A DNA stretch of 64,000 nucleotides from Pseudomonas sp. UBA2684 (GTDB lineage Bacteria; Pseudomonadota; Gammaproteobacteria; Pseudomonadales; Pseudomonadaceae): assembly GCA_002354655.1 (NCBI GenBank), contig DELY01000008.1:1-64000 (forward strand), written 5' to 3'. The position numbers and the translations under genes are program-made. Shown piece after piece: positions 18,414 through 27,636 of this stretch (positions are counted from its first letter, which is position 1; every line of letters begins with the position of its first letter). A model generated the notes under the pieces. The model had not been told where the DNA came from and ran no database searches. It saw only the letters and a list, made by a program, of their open reading frames with translations.

Positions 18414-19291
18414 TGTGGGCTCTCAGGATGGGGAACTTCAGCCAAACGGCGCAGGCCGGTGAAACCACGCGGATCGCTCATGAACAGCAGCATCACCTGG
18501 CGCCAGATCGGGTCGGCAAAGGTTTGCACGTGCCCACCGCGAGTCGGCTGGAACACCCGCGGCGGCGGCGCAGCTTGATACAAGCGCACGCCATTGGAAA
18601 GGGGCACCAGCGGATCGTCGATGCTGTGATAGATCAGCAGCGGCAAGCCCTTGAGGTGCGAAACGGCGCGGATGGCGCTGTCGCCATCCGGCACCAGCCA
18701 GCTCAACGGCACCTGCAAGGGCCAAGTCAACCAGGCGTTGCTCAGGGTGAAACGGCCAACATCGCGGTAGCTGGCCGGCACGCCATCGAGCACCAGCGCG
18801 GTCAACCGCGCACGCTGCTGCGGCTGCTCGGCCAGATAATGCACGGCCAACGCCCCGCCCAGGCTCTGCCCGAGGACAAACAGCGGCATGCCTTGCACCT
18901 GCGGCGCCTGCTGCAACCAGTTAAACGCCGCGTCGATGTCCTGGTACACCGCTGGCAGGCTCGGCGTCCCCGCAGACCGGCCATAGCCACGGTAATCCAG
19001 CATCAACACCTGATAACCCTGCTCCGGCAGCCACCAGCTACCGCCCAGGTGGCTGGCCAAGTTGCCGCCGTTGCCGTGCAGGTGCAGCACGGTGCCCTTG
19101 ACCGGCACCCCGGTCTTGGCCGGCAACCACCAGGCATGCAGGCGCGTGCCATCGGCCGCCTGCAGATACAGGTCGCGGTACTCCAGCTTGGCCCGTTCCG
19201 GGGTGAACGCCAGGCCGCGCTCCGGATAGAACAGCAGTTCGCTACAGCCTTGCAGACAGAGGCTCGCAACCAGCAACAGCCAGCCGCGCAT
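18410..19291 (-). CDS. Alpha/beta-hydrolase lipoprotein
   Basis: 293 residues. Lipobox LQGC puts the lipidated Cys at residue 16, so it is envelope-anchored. An alpha/beta-hydrolase fold follows: oxyanion loop HLHGNGGN, nucleophile elbow GQSLGG (Ser), acid SIDDPLVP and a C-terminal GGHVQT histidine. It belongs to the serine aminopeptidase/BEM46-like group; the substrate is unknown. ATG at 19291 is chosen because it overlaps the stop of the AIM24-type gene (ATGA) and starts the signal peptide; a longer in-frame extension upstream has no homology support. Confidence 0.8.
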   Translation of the reverse strand: MRGWLLLVASLCLQGCSELLFYPERGLAFTPERAKLEYRDLYLQAADGTRLHAWWLPAKTGVPVKGTVLHLHGNGGNLASHLGGSWWLPEQGYQVLMLDYRGYGRSAGTPSLPAVYQDIDAAFNWLQQAPQVQGMPLFVLGQSLGGALAVHYLAEQPQQRARLTALVLDGVPASYRDVGRFTLSNAWLTWPLQVPLSWLVPDGDSAIRAVSHLKGLPLLIYHSIDDPLVPLSNGVRLYQAAPPPRVFQPTRGGHVQTFADPIWRQVMLLFMSDPRGFTGLRRLAEVPHPESPQ

Positions 19292-20037
19292 CACTTGCCG
19301 CCCGCGCGCACTTCCTCGCGCGCCTTGAAGGTGGCCTCGTAGATGCGTTCGGCCAGGCGCGAGAACGGCAAACTCTGAATCCACACCGAACCGCTGCCCT
19401 TGAGCGTCGCCAGAAGAATGCCCTCGCCGCCGAACAGCATGCTTTTCAGGCCGCCGGCTAGGGCGATGTCGTAGTCGATGCCGCTGGTGAACGCCACCAG
19501 ACAGCCGGTGTCCAGGCGCAGGGTTTGGTTGTTCAGCTCCTTGCGGATCACCGTGCCGCCGGCATGCACGAAGGCCAGGCCATCGCCTTCGAGCTTTTGC
19601 AGGATAAAACCCTCGCCACCGAAGAAGCCGGCGCCCAGGCGCTTGTTGAAACTGATGCCGACCGCCGTGCCGTAGGCCGCGCAGAGAAACGCGTCCTTCT
19701 GGCAGATCAAGCTACCGCCAACCTCGGCCAACGCAATCGGCACCACGGTGCCCGGATACGGTGCGGCGAACGCCACCCGCGCCTGGCTCTTGCCGGCATT
19801 GGAGAAGTGCGTCATGAACAGCGACTCGCCGGTGAGCATGCGCTTGCCGGCGCTCCACAGCTTGCCCAGCACGCCGCTGGCCGCGCCATCGCCCATGCGC
19901 GTCTCGAAACGCACGCCCTCGGTCATGTAGTTCATCACCCCGGCTTCGGCGATTACCGTTTCGCCTGGATCGAGGATGATTTCCACACTCTGCGCGGAGG
20001 CGCCGAGGATTTCGTAGTCGAGTTGGTGGCTGGGCAT
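19291..20037 (-). CDS. AIM24/TIGR00266 family protein
   Basis: 248 residues, glycine-rich beta-strand repeats of the TIGR00266 (AIM24-like) fold: [21 protein letters not shown], then [21 protein letters not shown]. Cytosolic, function unknown; in the mitochondrial relative it affects membrane organisation. First gene of the block with the hydrolase and the small membrane protein. The start [10 protein letters not shown] is preceded by GGAGG (CAGGAGGCCTGC on the minus strand). Confidence 0.85.
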   Translation of the reverse strand: MPSHQLDYEILGASAQSVEIILDPGETVIAEAGVMNYMTEGVRFETRMGDGAASGVLGKLWSAGKRMLTGESLFMTHFSNAGKSQARVAFAAPYPGTVVPIALAEVGGSLICQKDAFLCAAYGTAVGISFNKRLGAGFFGGEGFILQKLEGDGLAFVHAGGTVIRKELNNQTLRLDTGCLVAFTSGIDYDIALAGGLKSMLFGGEGILLATLKGSGSVWIQSLPFSRLAERIYEATFKAREEVRAGGK

Positions 20038-20106
20038 GCAGGCCTCCTGGCTGTGCGGGTGACGGCGGCCACGGATTGCCTCCGGGCGGCAGTGTTATGC
20101 CGAAGC

Positions 20107-20187
20107 GTAGGGCGCGGACACAACGCCGTCTTGTCCACCGCTGGCGCTTTACCTGGCGGACTAGCCTTGCGGCAAGTCCGCCCTACG
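20107..20187. repeat. GTAGGGcGGAC intergenic repeat, copy 1
   Basis: Begins GTAGGGCGCGGAC and ends GTCCGCCCTACG, with two internal CTTGTCCACC/GGCGGACT arms. Related elements lie at 32982-33062 and 60315-60391. Confidence 0.6.
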
Positions 20188-20228
20188 CTCTGGCTCCTTG
20201 GCTGACCGATGCTGCGCTCAACGAACCG

Positions 20229-21524
20229 TCACAAAATATTCGCGTAGTCGGCTTCGATCCGGTCGAGACTCAGGTGGTTGAGGAAGTTGGAGAAGCACAT
20301 CCACGCCGACAGCGAGTTGAGGTCGCGGAACTGCTGCGGCAGGTATTTCGGCGCGCTCACCAGGCCTTCGTCGACCAACTGGCGCAGGGTGCGCATGTCT
20401 TCGAGGGTGGTTTTGCCGCAGAACAGCAGCGGAATCTGCTCCAGCTTGCCTTTGCGCACCGCCAGCTGGATGTAGTTGTAGACCATGATGAAACCCTTCA
20501 GGTAGGACAGATCCTTGGTGAAGGGCAGGCCCGTCGGGCTGGAGCCGCGAAACGCCCGGCTGGCATTGCTGTAGCTGTCTTCCAGGCTGAAACCCTGCTC
20601 GCGATAGAAGTCGCAGACCTGAAGAAAGTCCGCGCCCTGCTCGGCCATGTGGATGGCGCGGGTGCGGTTGGTCAACTTGCGCAGGCGGGTCGGGTAGGAC
20701 GCGAAGGCGATCACCTCCATGAGGATCGCCAGACCTTCCTGGGTCACCGTGGACGACGGCGGGCCCTTGGCCAGGAAGGTGCAGATCGGCTGATTCTGGC
20801 CGTTGAGCGTGGTCGCCACATGCACCAGCCCTTCGTGCACTTCCAGGGCCTTGACGTCGCGCTCGTTGAACATCGCGTCGGCGCGGATCTTGATGTAGTC
20901 GGCGCCGGCCGCGGCATCGGCGAGGATGCCGTCGGACTCGAACACGCGGATGGTGCCCTCCTCCTCGCCAAACACCAGGTTCAGGCGGCTTTGCAGCAGC
21001 TGTACGGCATCCTTGGCGGTGAGGGTCTTGGGCTCGTCCTTGAGGTCGCCGCGCTTGTCGATGTTATTCAGGAAGTCGGAAAACATCAGACCCAGGTCGG
21101 CCAGGGTCGGGTCGCCGGCATGAAAAGCGTCCGAGGCGGCGCCGTAGAGTTCTTGCGAGATCAGGCCGAAGTCCGCGGTGCCGCGCGCTTCGAGCATGCG
21201 GATAACCATGCGGTATTCGCGGCACATGCGTCGCATGATCTGCCCGACCGGGTTGAACTGGCCGAGCTGGCGGGTGATATCGCGCTCGATGTTCTGCAAT
21301 TCGAGCTTCTTCGCCGCCGCATCGAAGGCCAGCGGCCGGCTGTCGTAGTAGGCTCGGTCGACCGCCGGCAACTCCTTGCCTTTGTGCTTGAGGAAACCTT
21401 GGCGGACGTTGTCGTCCCACTTCACCGCATCCAGCACGCGGATCGGCGTCTGCGCCTCGACAATGCGGTCGGACAGCGCCCGCACGATCAGTTGATAGTC
21501 GTCCAACTCTCTGTAGCTATTCAT
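20229..21524 (-). CDS. QEGLA-motif protein (DUF1704, peptidase-like)
   Basis: 431 residues, family TIGR02421, named for modulating flavohaemoglobin expression. Two diagnostic motifs are present: VHEGLVH, an HExxH-like zinc-peptidase motif in which the second position is Glu, and TQEGLAILME downstream. Membership is clear, but the substrate and mechanism are not established. The protein is soluble. It is the second of two minus-strand genes, 32 bases after the lipoprotein gene, and may be co-transcribed with it. Confidence 0.85.
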   Translation of the reverse strand: MNSYRELDDYQLIVRALSDRIVEAQTPIRVLDAVKWDDNVRQGFLKHKGKELPAVDRAYYDSRPLAFDAAAKKLELQNIERDITRQLGQFNPVGQIMRRMCREYRMVIRMLEARGTADFGLISQELYGAASDAFHAGDPTLADLGLMFSDFLNNIDKRGDLKDEPKTLTAKDAVQLLQSRLNLVFGEEEGTIRVFESDGILADAAAGADYIKIRADAMFNERDVKALEVHEGLVHVATTLNGQNQPICTFLAKGPPSSTVTQEGLAILMEVIAFASYPTRLRKLTNRTRAIHMAEQGADFLQVCDFYREQGFSLEDSYSNASRAFRGSSPTGLPFTKDLSYLKGFIMVYNYIQLAVRKGKLEQIPLLFCGKTTLEDMRTLRQLVDEGLVSAPKYLPQQFRDLNSLSAWMCFSNFLNHLSLDRIEADYANIL

Positions 21525-21556
21525 CGGCCCCTCATTGCAGCGCGGGTCACGCAGGA

Positions 21557-22108
21557 TTATTGGCCCACGCGCTGGTAGCGTGCGACTTCGATAAAGACAT
21601 CCGAGTTGGCCTGATCGTCCAGATAGGCGAAGACTTGGTCCAGCGGACTGCTGATCAGGACACCGTCGCCCTGCGGCATCTCGACGATTTCGCCGTCCAG
21701 GCTGCCCAGTTCGAGCTCTTGCAGGATACGGTCGACGTCGAGGTTGTAGATCACCAACTCGTTATCCGCGGTCAGCTCAAAGCCGGCGATGGCGAAATTC
21801 GCCCCCAGACGCTTCGGCAGCCCCGCCGACAGGTACCAGCGCCGGCCATGGTGGGCCACGGTGAAACCGTATTCCTCGAGGCTGTCGAGGTTGTCCGGGT
21901 TATCCACATACGTCTTGGCTTTATAGACGTTAGAGCCGGCGCGGCTGACGTCCAGGTACAGCTGCTCGCCCCATTCGTTCTTGCGCGCCCACTCGCCGAG
22001 CAGCGGAATTGGCGCCGCCTCGTTGGCTGGAATGGGATCTTTGAAGGTAACCAGGCAACCACTCAACAGCAGGAAGGACAAGGCGACCACTACGCGCCAG
22101 GCTTTCAT
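21557..22108 (-). CDS. Hypothetical lipoprotein
   Basis: 183 residues. Signal peptide MKAWRVVVALSFLLLSGC with lipobox LSGC and Cys18. The remainder is predicted mainly beta-strand with no recognised domain. The ATG at 22108 has an excellent AAGGAGAGCGAA site upstream; an in-frame extension to 22147 would bury the signal. The equivalent position in P. aeruginosa, just downstream of a TetR gene and lysS, also encodes a lipoprotein. Function unknown. Confidence 0.75.
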   Translation of the reverse strand: MKAWRVVVALSFLLLSGCLVTFKDPIPANEAAPIPLLGEWARKNEWGEQLYLDVSRAGSNVYKAKTYVDNPDNLDSLEEYGFTVAHHGRRWYLSAGLPKRLGANFAIAGFELTADNELVIYNLDVDRILQELELGSLDGEIVEMPQGDGVLISSPLDQVFAYLDDQANSDVFIEVARYQRVGQ

Positions 22109-22162
22109 TTCGCTCTCCTTGTGAACACGGTTCGACTCCGCCTGCAACTATCCATTAAGACA

Positions 22163-22182
22163 AACCCCGCCGGGGCGGGGTT
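22163..22182 (-). terminator. Terminator of the TetR gene
   Basis: AACCCCGCC and GGCGGGGTT arms with a two-base centre; followed by TGTCTTAATGG on the minus strand. Confidence 0.7.
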
Positions 22183-22192
22183 CATACGCGGC

Positions 22193-22906
22193 TTACAGCC
22201 CCAACACCAAATGCATATAACGTTTAAGGATGGCCAACATACCTTCGTTGTCCAACTGCTCAACGCCATCGAGCAGGCCCTGATACTCCATCCGCACGAT
22301 AATGGCCGTCAATAGCTTGGCATCCTGTTCGGGCTGCTGCGAACCCAGCACATCGAAGAACTGCGTCACGCCCTGCTGGAGAATCTGCCGATGGGCGCGC
22401 ACCAACGCATGCAGGCGCGGGTTGAGCAAGGCTTCCTGCTGAAAGGCTTGCTCGGCCAGCAGATGATCGCGGCGGGTGAGCAATTGATGGCGCACATACT
22501 CCACCGCCAGCCGGGCGATCTCGTCCGCCAGCCGGCGGCGCGCCTCGGCGCTGCCATCGAGCCGGCTGACCTGTTCCTGCAACAGCCCCTGGGTGCTGCT
22601 CCAGAACTTCGCCATATGCGCGGCACTGCGCTCGACGAACTGGGCGAAGGTATCGGTGATCAGGTCGTCGATGTCTTTGAAGTAATAGGTGGTCGCCGAC
22701 AGCGGCACCTCGGCCTCCGCCGCCACCGCGCGGTGGCGCACGGCGCGCACACCGTCACGCACGATAATGCGCATGGCGGCATCGAGAATCGCTTGGCGAC
22801 GCTGCTCACTGCCCTGGCGGCTGGCCTTGCGCCCCTGGTACTGAACACTTTCGGCGACGGCGTTGGCCACATGAGTGGCGCTGTCTGGAACAGGCGTACG
22901 GGTCAC
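22193..22906 (-). CDS. TetR family transcriptional regulator
   Basis: 237 residues. A basic, probably disordered 35-residue N-terminus precedes a TetR helix-turn-helix (RQAILDAAMRIIVRDGVRAV, recognition helix VPLSATTYYF). The C-terminal domain begins at about residue 100 and is of the group with a TetR_C_6-like helical ligand pocket. Downstream of lysS on the same strand, separated by the lysS terminator. Target genes and ligand are unknown; P. aeruginosa has a TetR gene at this place. Confidence 0.8.
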   Translation of the reverse strand: MTRTPVPDSATHVANAVAESVQYQGRKASRQGSEQRRQAILDAAMRIIVRDGVRAVRHRAVAAEAEVPLSATTYYFKDIDDLITDTFAQFVERSAAHMAKFWSSTQGLLQEQVSRLDGSAEARRRLADEIARLAVEYVRHQLLTRRDHLLAEQAFQQEALLNPRLHALVRAHRQILQQGVTQFFDVLGSQQPEQDAKLLTAIIVRMEYQGLLDGVEQLDNEGMLAILKRYMHLVLGL

Positions 22907-22992
22907 GGCAGGACGGTCCTCTCAGGCAATCAACAAACGGCCTATCGGTTAGGCCGTAATCCGCAGCATAAATCCATCGCCAGATAACAAAA

Positions 22993-23010
22993 AGCCGCCC
23001 GAAGGCGGCT
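22993..23010 (-). terminator. Terminator of lysS
   Basis: AGCCGCC, loop CGAA, GGCGGCT. On the minus strand the stem is followed by TTTTTGTT. Confidence 0.9.
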
Positions 23011-23023
23011 GTTAGTCAGACCG

Positions 23024-24541
23024 TCAGGCCTGCGGGCGCATGTGCGGGAACAGAATCACGTCGCGAATCGACGGCGAATTGGTCAGCAGCATCACCAGAC
23101 GGTCGATACCGATACCTTCACCGGCGGTCGGCGGCATGCCGTATTCGAGGGCACGCACGAAGTCGGCGTCGTAATGCATGGCTTCGTCGTCACCGGCGTC
23201 CTTGTCGGCCACCTGCGCCATAAAGCGCTCGGCCTGGTCTTCCGCGTCGTTCAACTCGGAGTAGGCGTTGGCGATCTCGCGGCCACCGATAAACAGCTCG
23301 AAGCGGTCGGTGACGTTGGGGTTGTCGTCGTTACGACGGGCCAGCGGCGAGACTTCGAACGGGTACTGGGTAATGAAGTGCGGCTGCTCCAGCTTGTGCT
23401 CGACCAGCTCTTCGAAAATCATCACCTGCAATTTGCCCAGACCTTCGAAGCCGAGCACCTTGGCACCGGCTTTCTTGGCAATGGCGCGGGCCTTGTCGAT
23501 GTCGTTCAGGTCGGCGGCGGTCAGCTCAGGGTTGTACTTGAGGATCGAATCAAACACCGACAGGCGCACGAACGGCTCGCCGAAGTGGAACACCTTGTCG
23601 CCATACGGCACGTCGGTCGTCCCCAGAACCAGCTGGGCCAGCTCGCGGAACAGTTCCTCGGTCAGGTCCATGTTGTCTTCGTAGTCGGCGTAGGCCTGGT
23701 AAAACTCGAGCATGGTGAACTCGGGGTTGTGCCGGGTCGAAACGCCTTCGTTACGGAAGTTGCGGTTGATCTCGAAGACTTTCTCGAAGCCGCCAACCAC
23801 CAGGCGCTTGAGGTACAGCTCCGGCGCGATGCGCAGGAACATGCCCATATCCAGCGCATTGTGGTGGGTCTCGAACGGCTTGGCCGCCGCGCCGCCGGGA
23901 ATGGTCTGCAGCATCGGCGTTTCCACTTCGAGGAAGTCGCGCTGCATCAGGAAGCTGCGAATATGCGCGATCACTTGCGAACGCACGCGGAAGGTCTGGC
24001 GCACGTCTTCGTTGACGATCAGGTCGACGTAGCGCTGACGGTAGCGCTGCTCGGTGTCGCTGAGACCGTGGTGCTTGTCCGGCAGCGGGCGCAGCGATTT
24101 GGTCAGCAGGCGCACGCTGGTCATCTCGACGTACAGGTCGCCCTTGCCGGAACGCGCCAGGGTGCCTTCGGCGGCGATGATGTCGCCCATGTCCCAGGTT
24201 TTCACCGCGGCCAGGGTTTCTTCGGACAGGGTCTTACGGTTGACGTAGACCTGGATGCGCCCGCTCATATCCTGGATCACCATGAACGAACCGCGGTTGA
24301 GCATGATGCGCCCGGCGACCTTGACCGGGATGGCGGCCTCGGCCAGCTCTTCCTTGGTCTTCTCGGCGTACTGTTTCTGCAGGTCCGCGCAGTAGTTGTC
24401 ACGGCGGAAATCATTCGGGAAGGCGTTACCCTGCTCACGCACGGCAGCAAGCTTTTCCTTGCGCAGGGCAATCAGCTTGTTTTCTTCCTGTTGCCGGTCT
24501 TCGTGGGAAAGGGCTTGCGGGTCGAGTTGTTGGTCGCTCAT
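23024..24541 (-). CDS. lysS: Lysyl-tRNA synthetase, class II
   Basis: 505 residues. An N-terminal OB-fold tRNA-anticodon domain ([19 protein letters not shown]) is followed by the class II catalytic core with motif 2 ([23 protein letters not shown]) and motif 3 ([12 protein letters not shown]). It charges tRNA-Lys. ATG at 24541 (MSDQQLDPQ) is used because the upstream in-frame extension has no ribosome-binding site and is outside the family. The gene lies downstream of prfB, as in most gamma-proteobacteria, with a repeat block between them. Confidence 0.97.
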   Translation of the reverse strand: MSDQQLDPQALSHEDRQQEENKLIALRKEKLAAVREQGNAFPNDFRRDNYCADLQKQYAEKTKEELAEAAIPVKVAGRIMLNRGSFMVIQDMSGRIQVYVNRKTLSEETLAAVKTWDMGDIIAAEGTLARSGKGDLYVEMTSVRLLTKSLRPLPDKHHGLSDTEQRYRQRYVDLIVNEDVRQTFRVRSQVIAHIRSFLMQRDFLEVETPMLQTIPGGAAAKPFETHHNALDMGMFLRIAPELYLKRLVVGGFEKVFEINRNFRNEGVSTRHNPEFTMLEFYQAYADYEDNMDLTEELFRELAQLVLGTTDVPYGDKVFHFGEPFVRLSVFDSILKYNPELTAADLNDIDKARAIAKKAGAKVLGFEGLGKLQVMIFEELVEHKLEQPHFITQYPFEVSPLARRNDDNPNVTDRFELFIGGREIANAYSELNDAEDQAERFMAQVADKDAGDDEAMHYDADFVRALEYGMPPTAGEGIGIDRLVMLLTNSPSIRDVILFPHMRPQA

Positions 24542-24559
24542 GGTCGTCCGTCTGTCCTG

Positions 24560-24695
24560 TGATCGTAGGTTGGTGCTGAGCGCAGCGATGCCCAACATCC
24601 GGCCTAAGGGCCGGCCTCCTACGCAAATGCAGCGCCGCTCGTTGGGTTTCGCAGCGCTCCTCGGAGCGCCGACCGACCCAACCTACATTGCGTTT
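24560..24695. repeat. Intergenic repeat block between prfB and lysS
   Basis: Contains GTAGGTTGGTGCTGAGCGCAGCGATGCCCAAC and, inverted, GTTGGGTTTCGCAGCG..GACCCAACCTAC. This is the (G)TAGGTTGGG-GAGCG-(A/C)AGCG family also found at 247-280 and 3009-3085. GGCCTAAGGGCCGGCC forms an additional small hairpin. Confidence 0.6.
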
Positions 24696-24699
24696 GTCG

Positions 24700-25795
24700 C
24701 TATAGCCCCTGCTTGAGGCTGGCCACCAGGTACTCATCAATGTCGCCGTCGAGCACGTTGACGCAGTCACTGCGCTCGACACCGGTACGCAGATCCTTGA
24801 TCCGCGACTGGTCGAGTACGTAGGAGCGAATCTGGTGCCCCCAGCCGATGTCCGACTTGGTGTCTTCCAGCGCCTGCGAGGCGGCGTTGCGCTTCTGCAC
24901 TTCCTGCTCGTACAGGCGCGCGCGGAGCATTTTCATCGCGGTGTCTTTGTTGGCGTGCTGCGAACGTTCGTTCTGGCAGCTGACCACGGTGTTGCTCGGG
25001 ACGTGGGTAATGCGCACCGCCGAGTCGGTGGTGTTGACGTGCTGACCACCGGCACCCGAGGAACGGTAGGTGTCGATACGCAGGTCGGCAGGGTTGATCT
25101 CGATCTCGATGTTGTCATCAATTTCCGGCGAGACGAACACCGCGGTAAACGAGGTGTGACGACGGTTGCCGGAGTCGAACGGGCTCTTGCGCACCAGACG
25201 GTGCACGCCGATCTCGGTGCGCAGCCAACCAAAGGCGTATTCGCCCTTGATGTGCAGGGTCGCGCCCTTGATCCCGGCGACTTCGCCGGCGGACAGCTCC
25301 ATGATGGTCGCGTCGAAACCGCGCTTGTCGGCCCAGCGCAGGTACATGCGCAGCAGCATGTTGGCCCAGTCCTGAGCCTCGGTGCCGCCAGAGCCGGCCT
25401 GGATGTCCAGGTAAGCGTTGTTGGCATCCATCTCGCCGCTGAACATGCGGCGGAATTCCATCTTCTCGAGGATATCGCGCAGGCGCTCGACTTCGGCGGC
25501 GACATCGTCAACCGCTGCCTGATCGTCTTCTTCGGCGGCCATTTGCAGCAGATCGCGAGAATCGCCCAGGCTGCCGTCGAGGTCGTCGAGGGTCTCGACG
25601 ATCAGCGCCAGGGAGGCGCGCTCACGGCCCAGGTTCTGTGCGTATTCGGGGTTGTTCCAGACGTTCGGGTCTTCGAGTTCGCGGTTTACTTCGACCAGCC
25701 GATCATGCTTTTGATCGTAGTCAAAGATACCCCCGAATAGTCTGGGTGCGCTCGGACAGGTCCTTGATGCTATTAAGGATTGGGTTGATTTCCAT
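24700..25795 (-). CDS. prfB: Peptide chain release factor 2 (programmed +1 frameshift)
   Basis: Full length is 364 residues, made only if ribosomes shift frame. Codons 1-24 (ATG 25795, [10 protein letters not shown]...IRGYL) run into UGA at 25721-25723. After CUU (25724-25726) the reading moves +1 and continues GAC at 25722-25720 to the stop at 24700. Class-I release factor signatures are present: the anticodon-like SPF motif (KSPFDSGN) and the peptidyl-hydrolysis motif GGQ (GAGGQHVN). RF2 ends translation at UGA and UAA. Scarce RF2 promotes the shift, a self-regulating loop. Confidence 0.96.
25720..25735 (-). promoter_or_regulatory. prfB +1 frameshift site
   Basis: Minus strand reads CGGGGGTATCTTTGAC: an internal Shine-Dalgarno-like GGGGG, the slippery CUU and UGA followed by C, the classical arrangement. 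The stop is read as UGA-C, a weak termination context. Confidence 0.95.
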
Positions 25796-25965
25796 GGCTG
25801 GCAGCACTCGCAGGTCAAACTTTCGGAAAAGCCGGCGAGTATACCCCACTCCAATCGCCCCTGGCAGCCCGCAATGGGGCATGATTCGCAGCGCCGCAGA
25901 CCAACGGCGCACTATACTCAGCGCCACCAACCTGCTACTTGCCCGCCCACAGGAGCCGTCGTGCC

Positions 25966-27636
25966 ATGCGCCCATCGCACAGCCTGCGCAGTCGTTTTGC
26001 CATTCTGATCGCCCTGCTGGTTGGCGCGCTCAGCTGGTTGCTGGGCACCCTGATCGGCCAGGATTCCAGCCAGCGCATCCGTGAGGAAATCGGCCGTGAC
26101 CTGGCTGAAGTGTCCTACATGATGGTCGATCGCCTGGACCGCGACATGGAAAGCCGCGCCGGCATGCTGCAAGTGATCGGCAAGCTGCGCGCCTTGAGCG
26201 AACCGAACGACATCGTCGAAATACGGGTACTGCTCGACCGCCTACAGAGCGAATTCCCCAGCATCGCCTGGATCGGCTTCACCGACCCAGGCGGCACCGT
26301 GCTGGCCTCCAGCGACGGCATATTGGAAGGCGTCAGCATCGCCCAGCGCCCGGTTTACCTGGAAGGCAGCAAAGGCCTGTTCATCGGCGACGTGCACGAA
26401 GCGGTGCTGCTCGCCAAGCTACTGCCCAACCCAACCGGCGAGGCGATGAAGTTCGTCGATATCAGCCTGCCGGTGCATGCTGCCGACGGCAGCCTGATAG
26501 GTGTATTGGCCTCGCACCTATCGTGGTCGTGGGCCGACGAGGTGCGCCTGTCGATCCTCGAACCGATCCAGCACCGGCGCAATGTCGAGTTCTTCGTCCT
26601 CAGCAACGACCGCACGGTTCTGCTCGCCCCCAAGAACATGATCGGTCAGCGTCTGCATCTACAAGCCCTCGACGATTTGACCGCACGCAATAGCCGCTGG
26701 GCGGTACAGGAATGGCCAGACGGCAAGACTTACCTGACCGGCCTGGCCATCAGCCGTGGCTACCAGGACTACCCAGGCCTGGGCTGGACCGTTATCGCCC
26801 GCCAGTCGATCAACGAAGCCTACGCCCCGGCCCGCGAGCTGCTGCGCATCATTCTGCTCTGGGGTAGCTTCCTGGCCCTGCTGTTCGCGGTGCTCGGGTG
26901 GCTGCTGAGCGGCTACTTCACGCGCCCCCTGCGGCAGATCGCCGAAGCGGCGGATCGCCTCAGTGCCGGCGAAACCAGCGAAATCCCGGACTTCAAGGGC
27001 ACCCGCGAACTGGAACTGCTGAGCCAGTCGTTGCGCCGCATGGTCGACAGTCTGACCCACCAGCAAACCGCGCTCGGGGTGATGGAGAACCTCGCCCACC
27101 ACGACCCACTGACCGGCCTACCGAACCGCGTGGCCCTGGAAAAATACCTGCCGCGCGCGCAGCAACGCAGCCAGGCCAGCCAAAATAGCCTGGCTCTGCT
27201 CTACCTCGATCTGGATGGCTTCAAGCCAGTGAATGACCAGTTCGGCCACGCCGCCGGCGACCAACTGCTGCGGGAAATGGCTGTGCGCCTGCGCAGCTGT
27301 TTACGCGAGGGCGATCTGGTCGCGCGCCTGGGCGGTGATGAGTTTCTGATGGTGCTGCAAGTGCCCAGTAGCGACGCCCTGCAACAGGCGCAACTGATTG
27401 CCGAGCGCGCGCTGAAGACCCTGGGCGAGCCTGTGGCCCTGGACCAGCGCTTCGCGCAAGTCGGCTGCAGTATCGGCGGCGCACTGTGGCCGCTGGACAG
27501 CAGCAACCTGAGCGAAGTACTGGAGCTGGCCGACCAGGCGCTGTACCGCGCCAAGCATGCCGGGAAAAACTGTGCCGAATTTCACTCCCTGCGCCAGTAC
27601 ACCAGTCACACGCTGGCCAGCGACCCACTCAGCTGA
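25966..27636 (+). CDS. Membrane diguanylate cyclase (Cache-HAMP-GGDEF)
   Basis: 556 residues. Transmembrane helix 1 (about 12-34), an extracytoplasmic dCache-like sensor (about 40-270), transmembrane helix 2 (about 290-312), a HAMP segment (GYFTRPLRQIAEAADRLSAGE), and a C-terminal GGDEF domain. The active-site GGDEF is intact and preceded five residues earlier by REGD, the RxxD inhibitory c-di-GMP site, so product inhibition is likely. LTGLPNR and LDLDGFKPVND complete the cyclase signature. ATG at 25966 has AGGAG 10 bases upstream. Divergent from prfB; PAO1 has wspR next to prfB instead. Confidence 0.85.
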   Translation: MRPSHSLRSRFAILIALLVGALSWLLGTLIGQDSSQRIREEIGRDLAEVSYMMVDRLDRDMESRAGMLQVIGKLRALSEPNDIVEIRVLLDRLQSEFPSIAWIGFTDPGGTVLASSDGILEGVSIAQRPVYLEGSKGLFIGDVHEAVLLAKLLPNPTGEAMKFVDISLPVHAADGSLIGVLASHLSWSWADEVRLSILEPIQHRRNVEFFVLSNDRTVLLAPKNMIGQRLHLQALDDLTARNSRWAVQEWPDGKTYLTGLAISRGYQDYPGLGWTVIARQSINEAYAPARELLRIILLWGSFLALLFAVLGWLLSGYFTRPLRQIAEAADRLSAGETSEIPDFKGTRELELLSQSLRRMVDSLTHQQTALGVMENLAHHDPLTGLPNRVALEKYLPRAQQRSQASQNSLALLYLDLDGFKPVNDQFGHAAGDQLLREMAVRLRSCLREGDLVARLGGDEFLMVLQVPSSDALQQAQLIAERALKTLGEPVALDQRFAQVGCSIGGALWPLDSSNLSEVLELADQALYRAKHAGKNCAEFHSLRQYTSHTLASDPLS

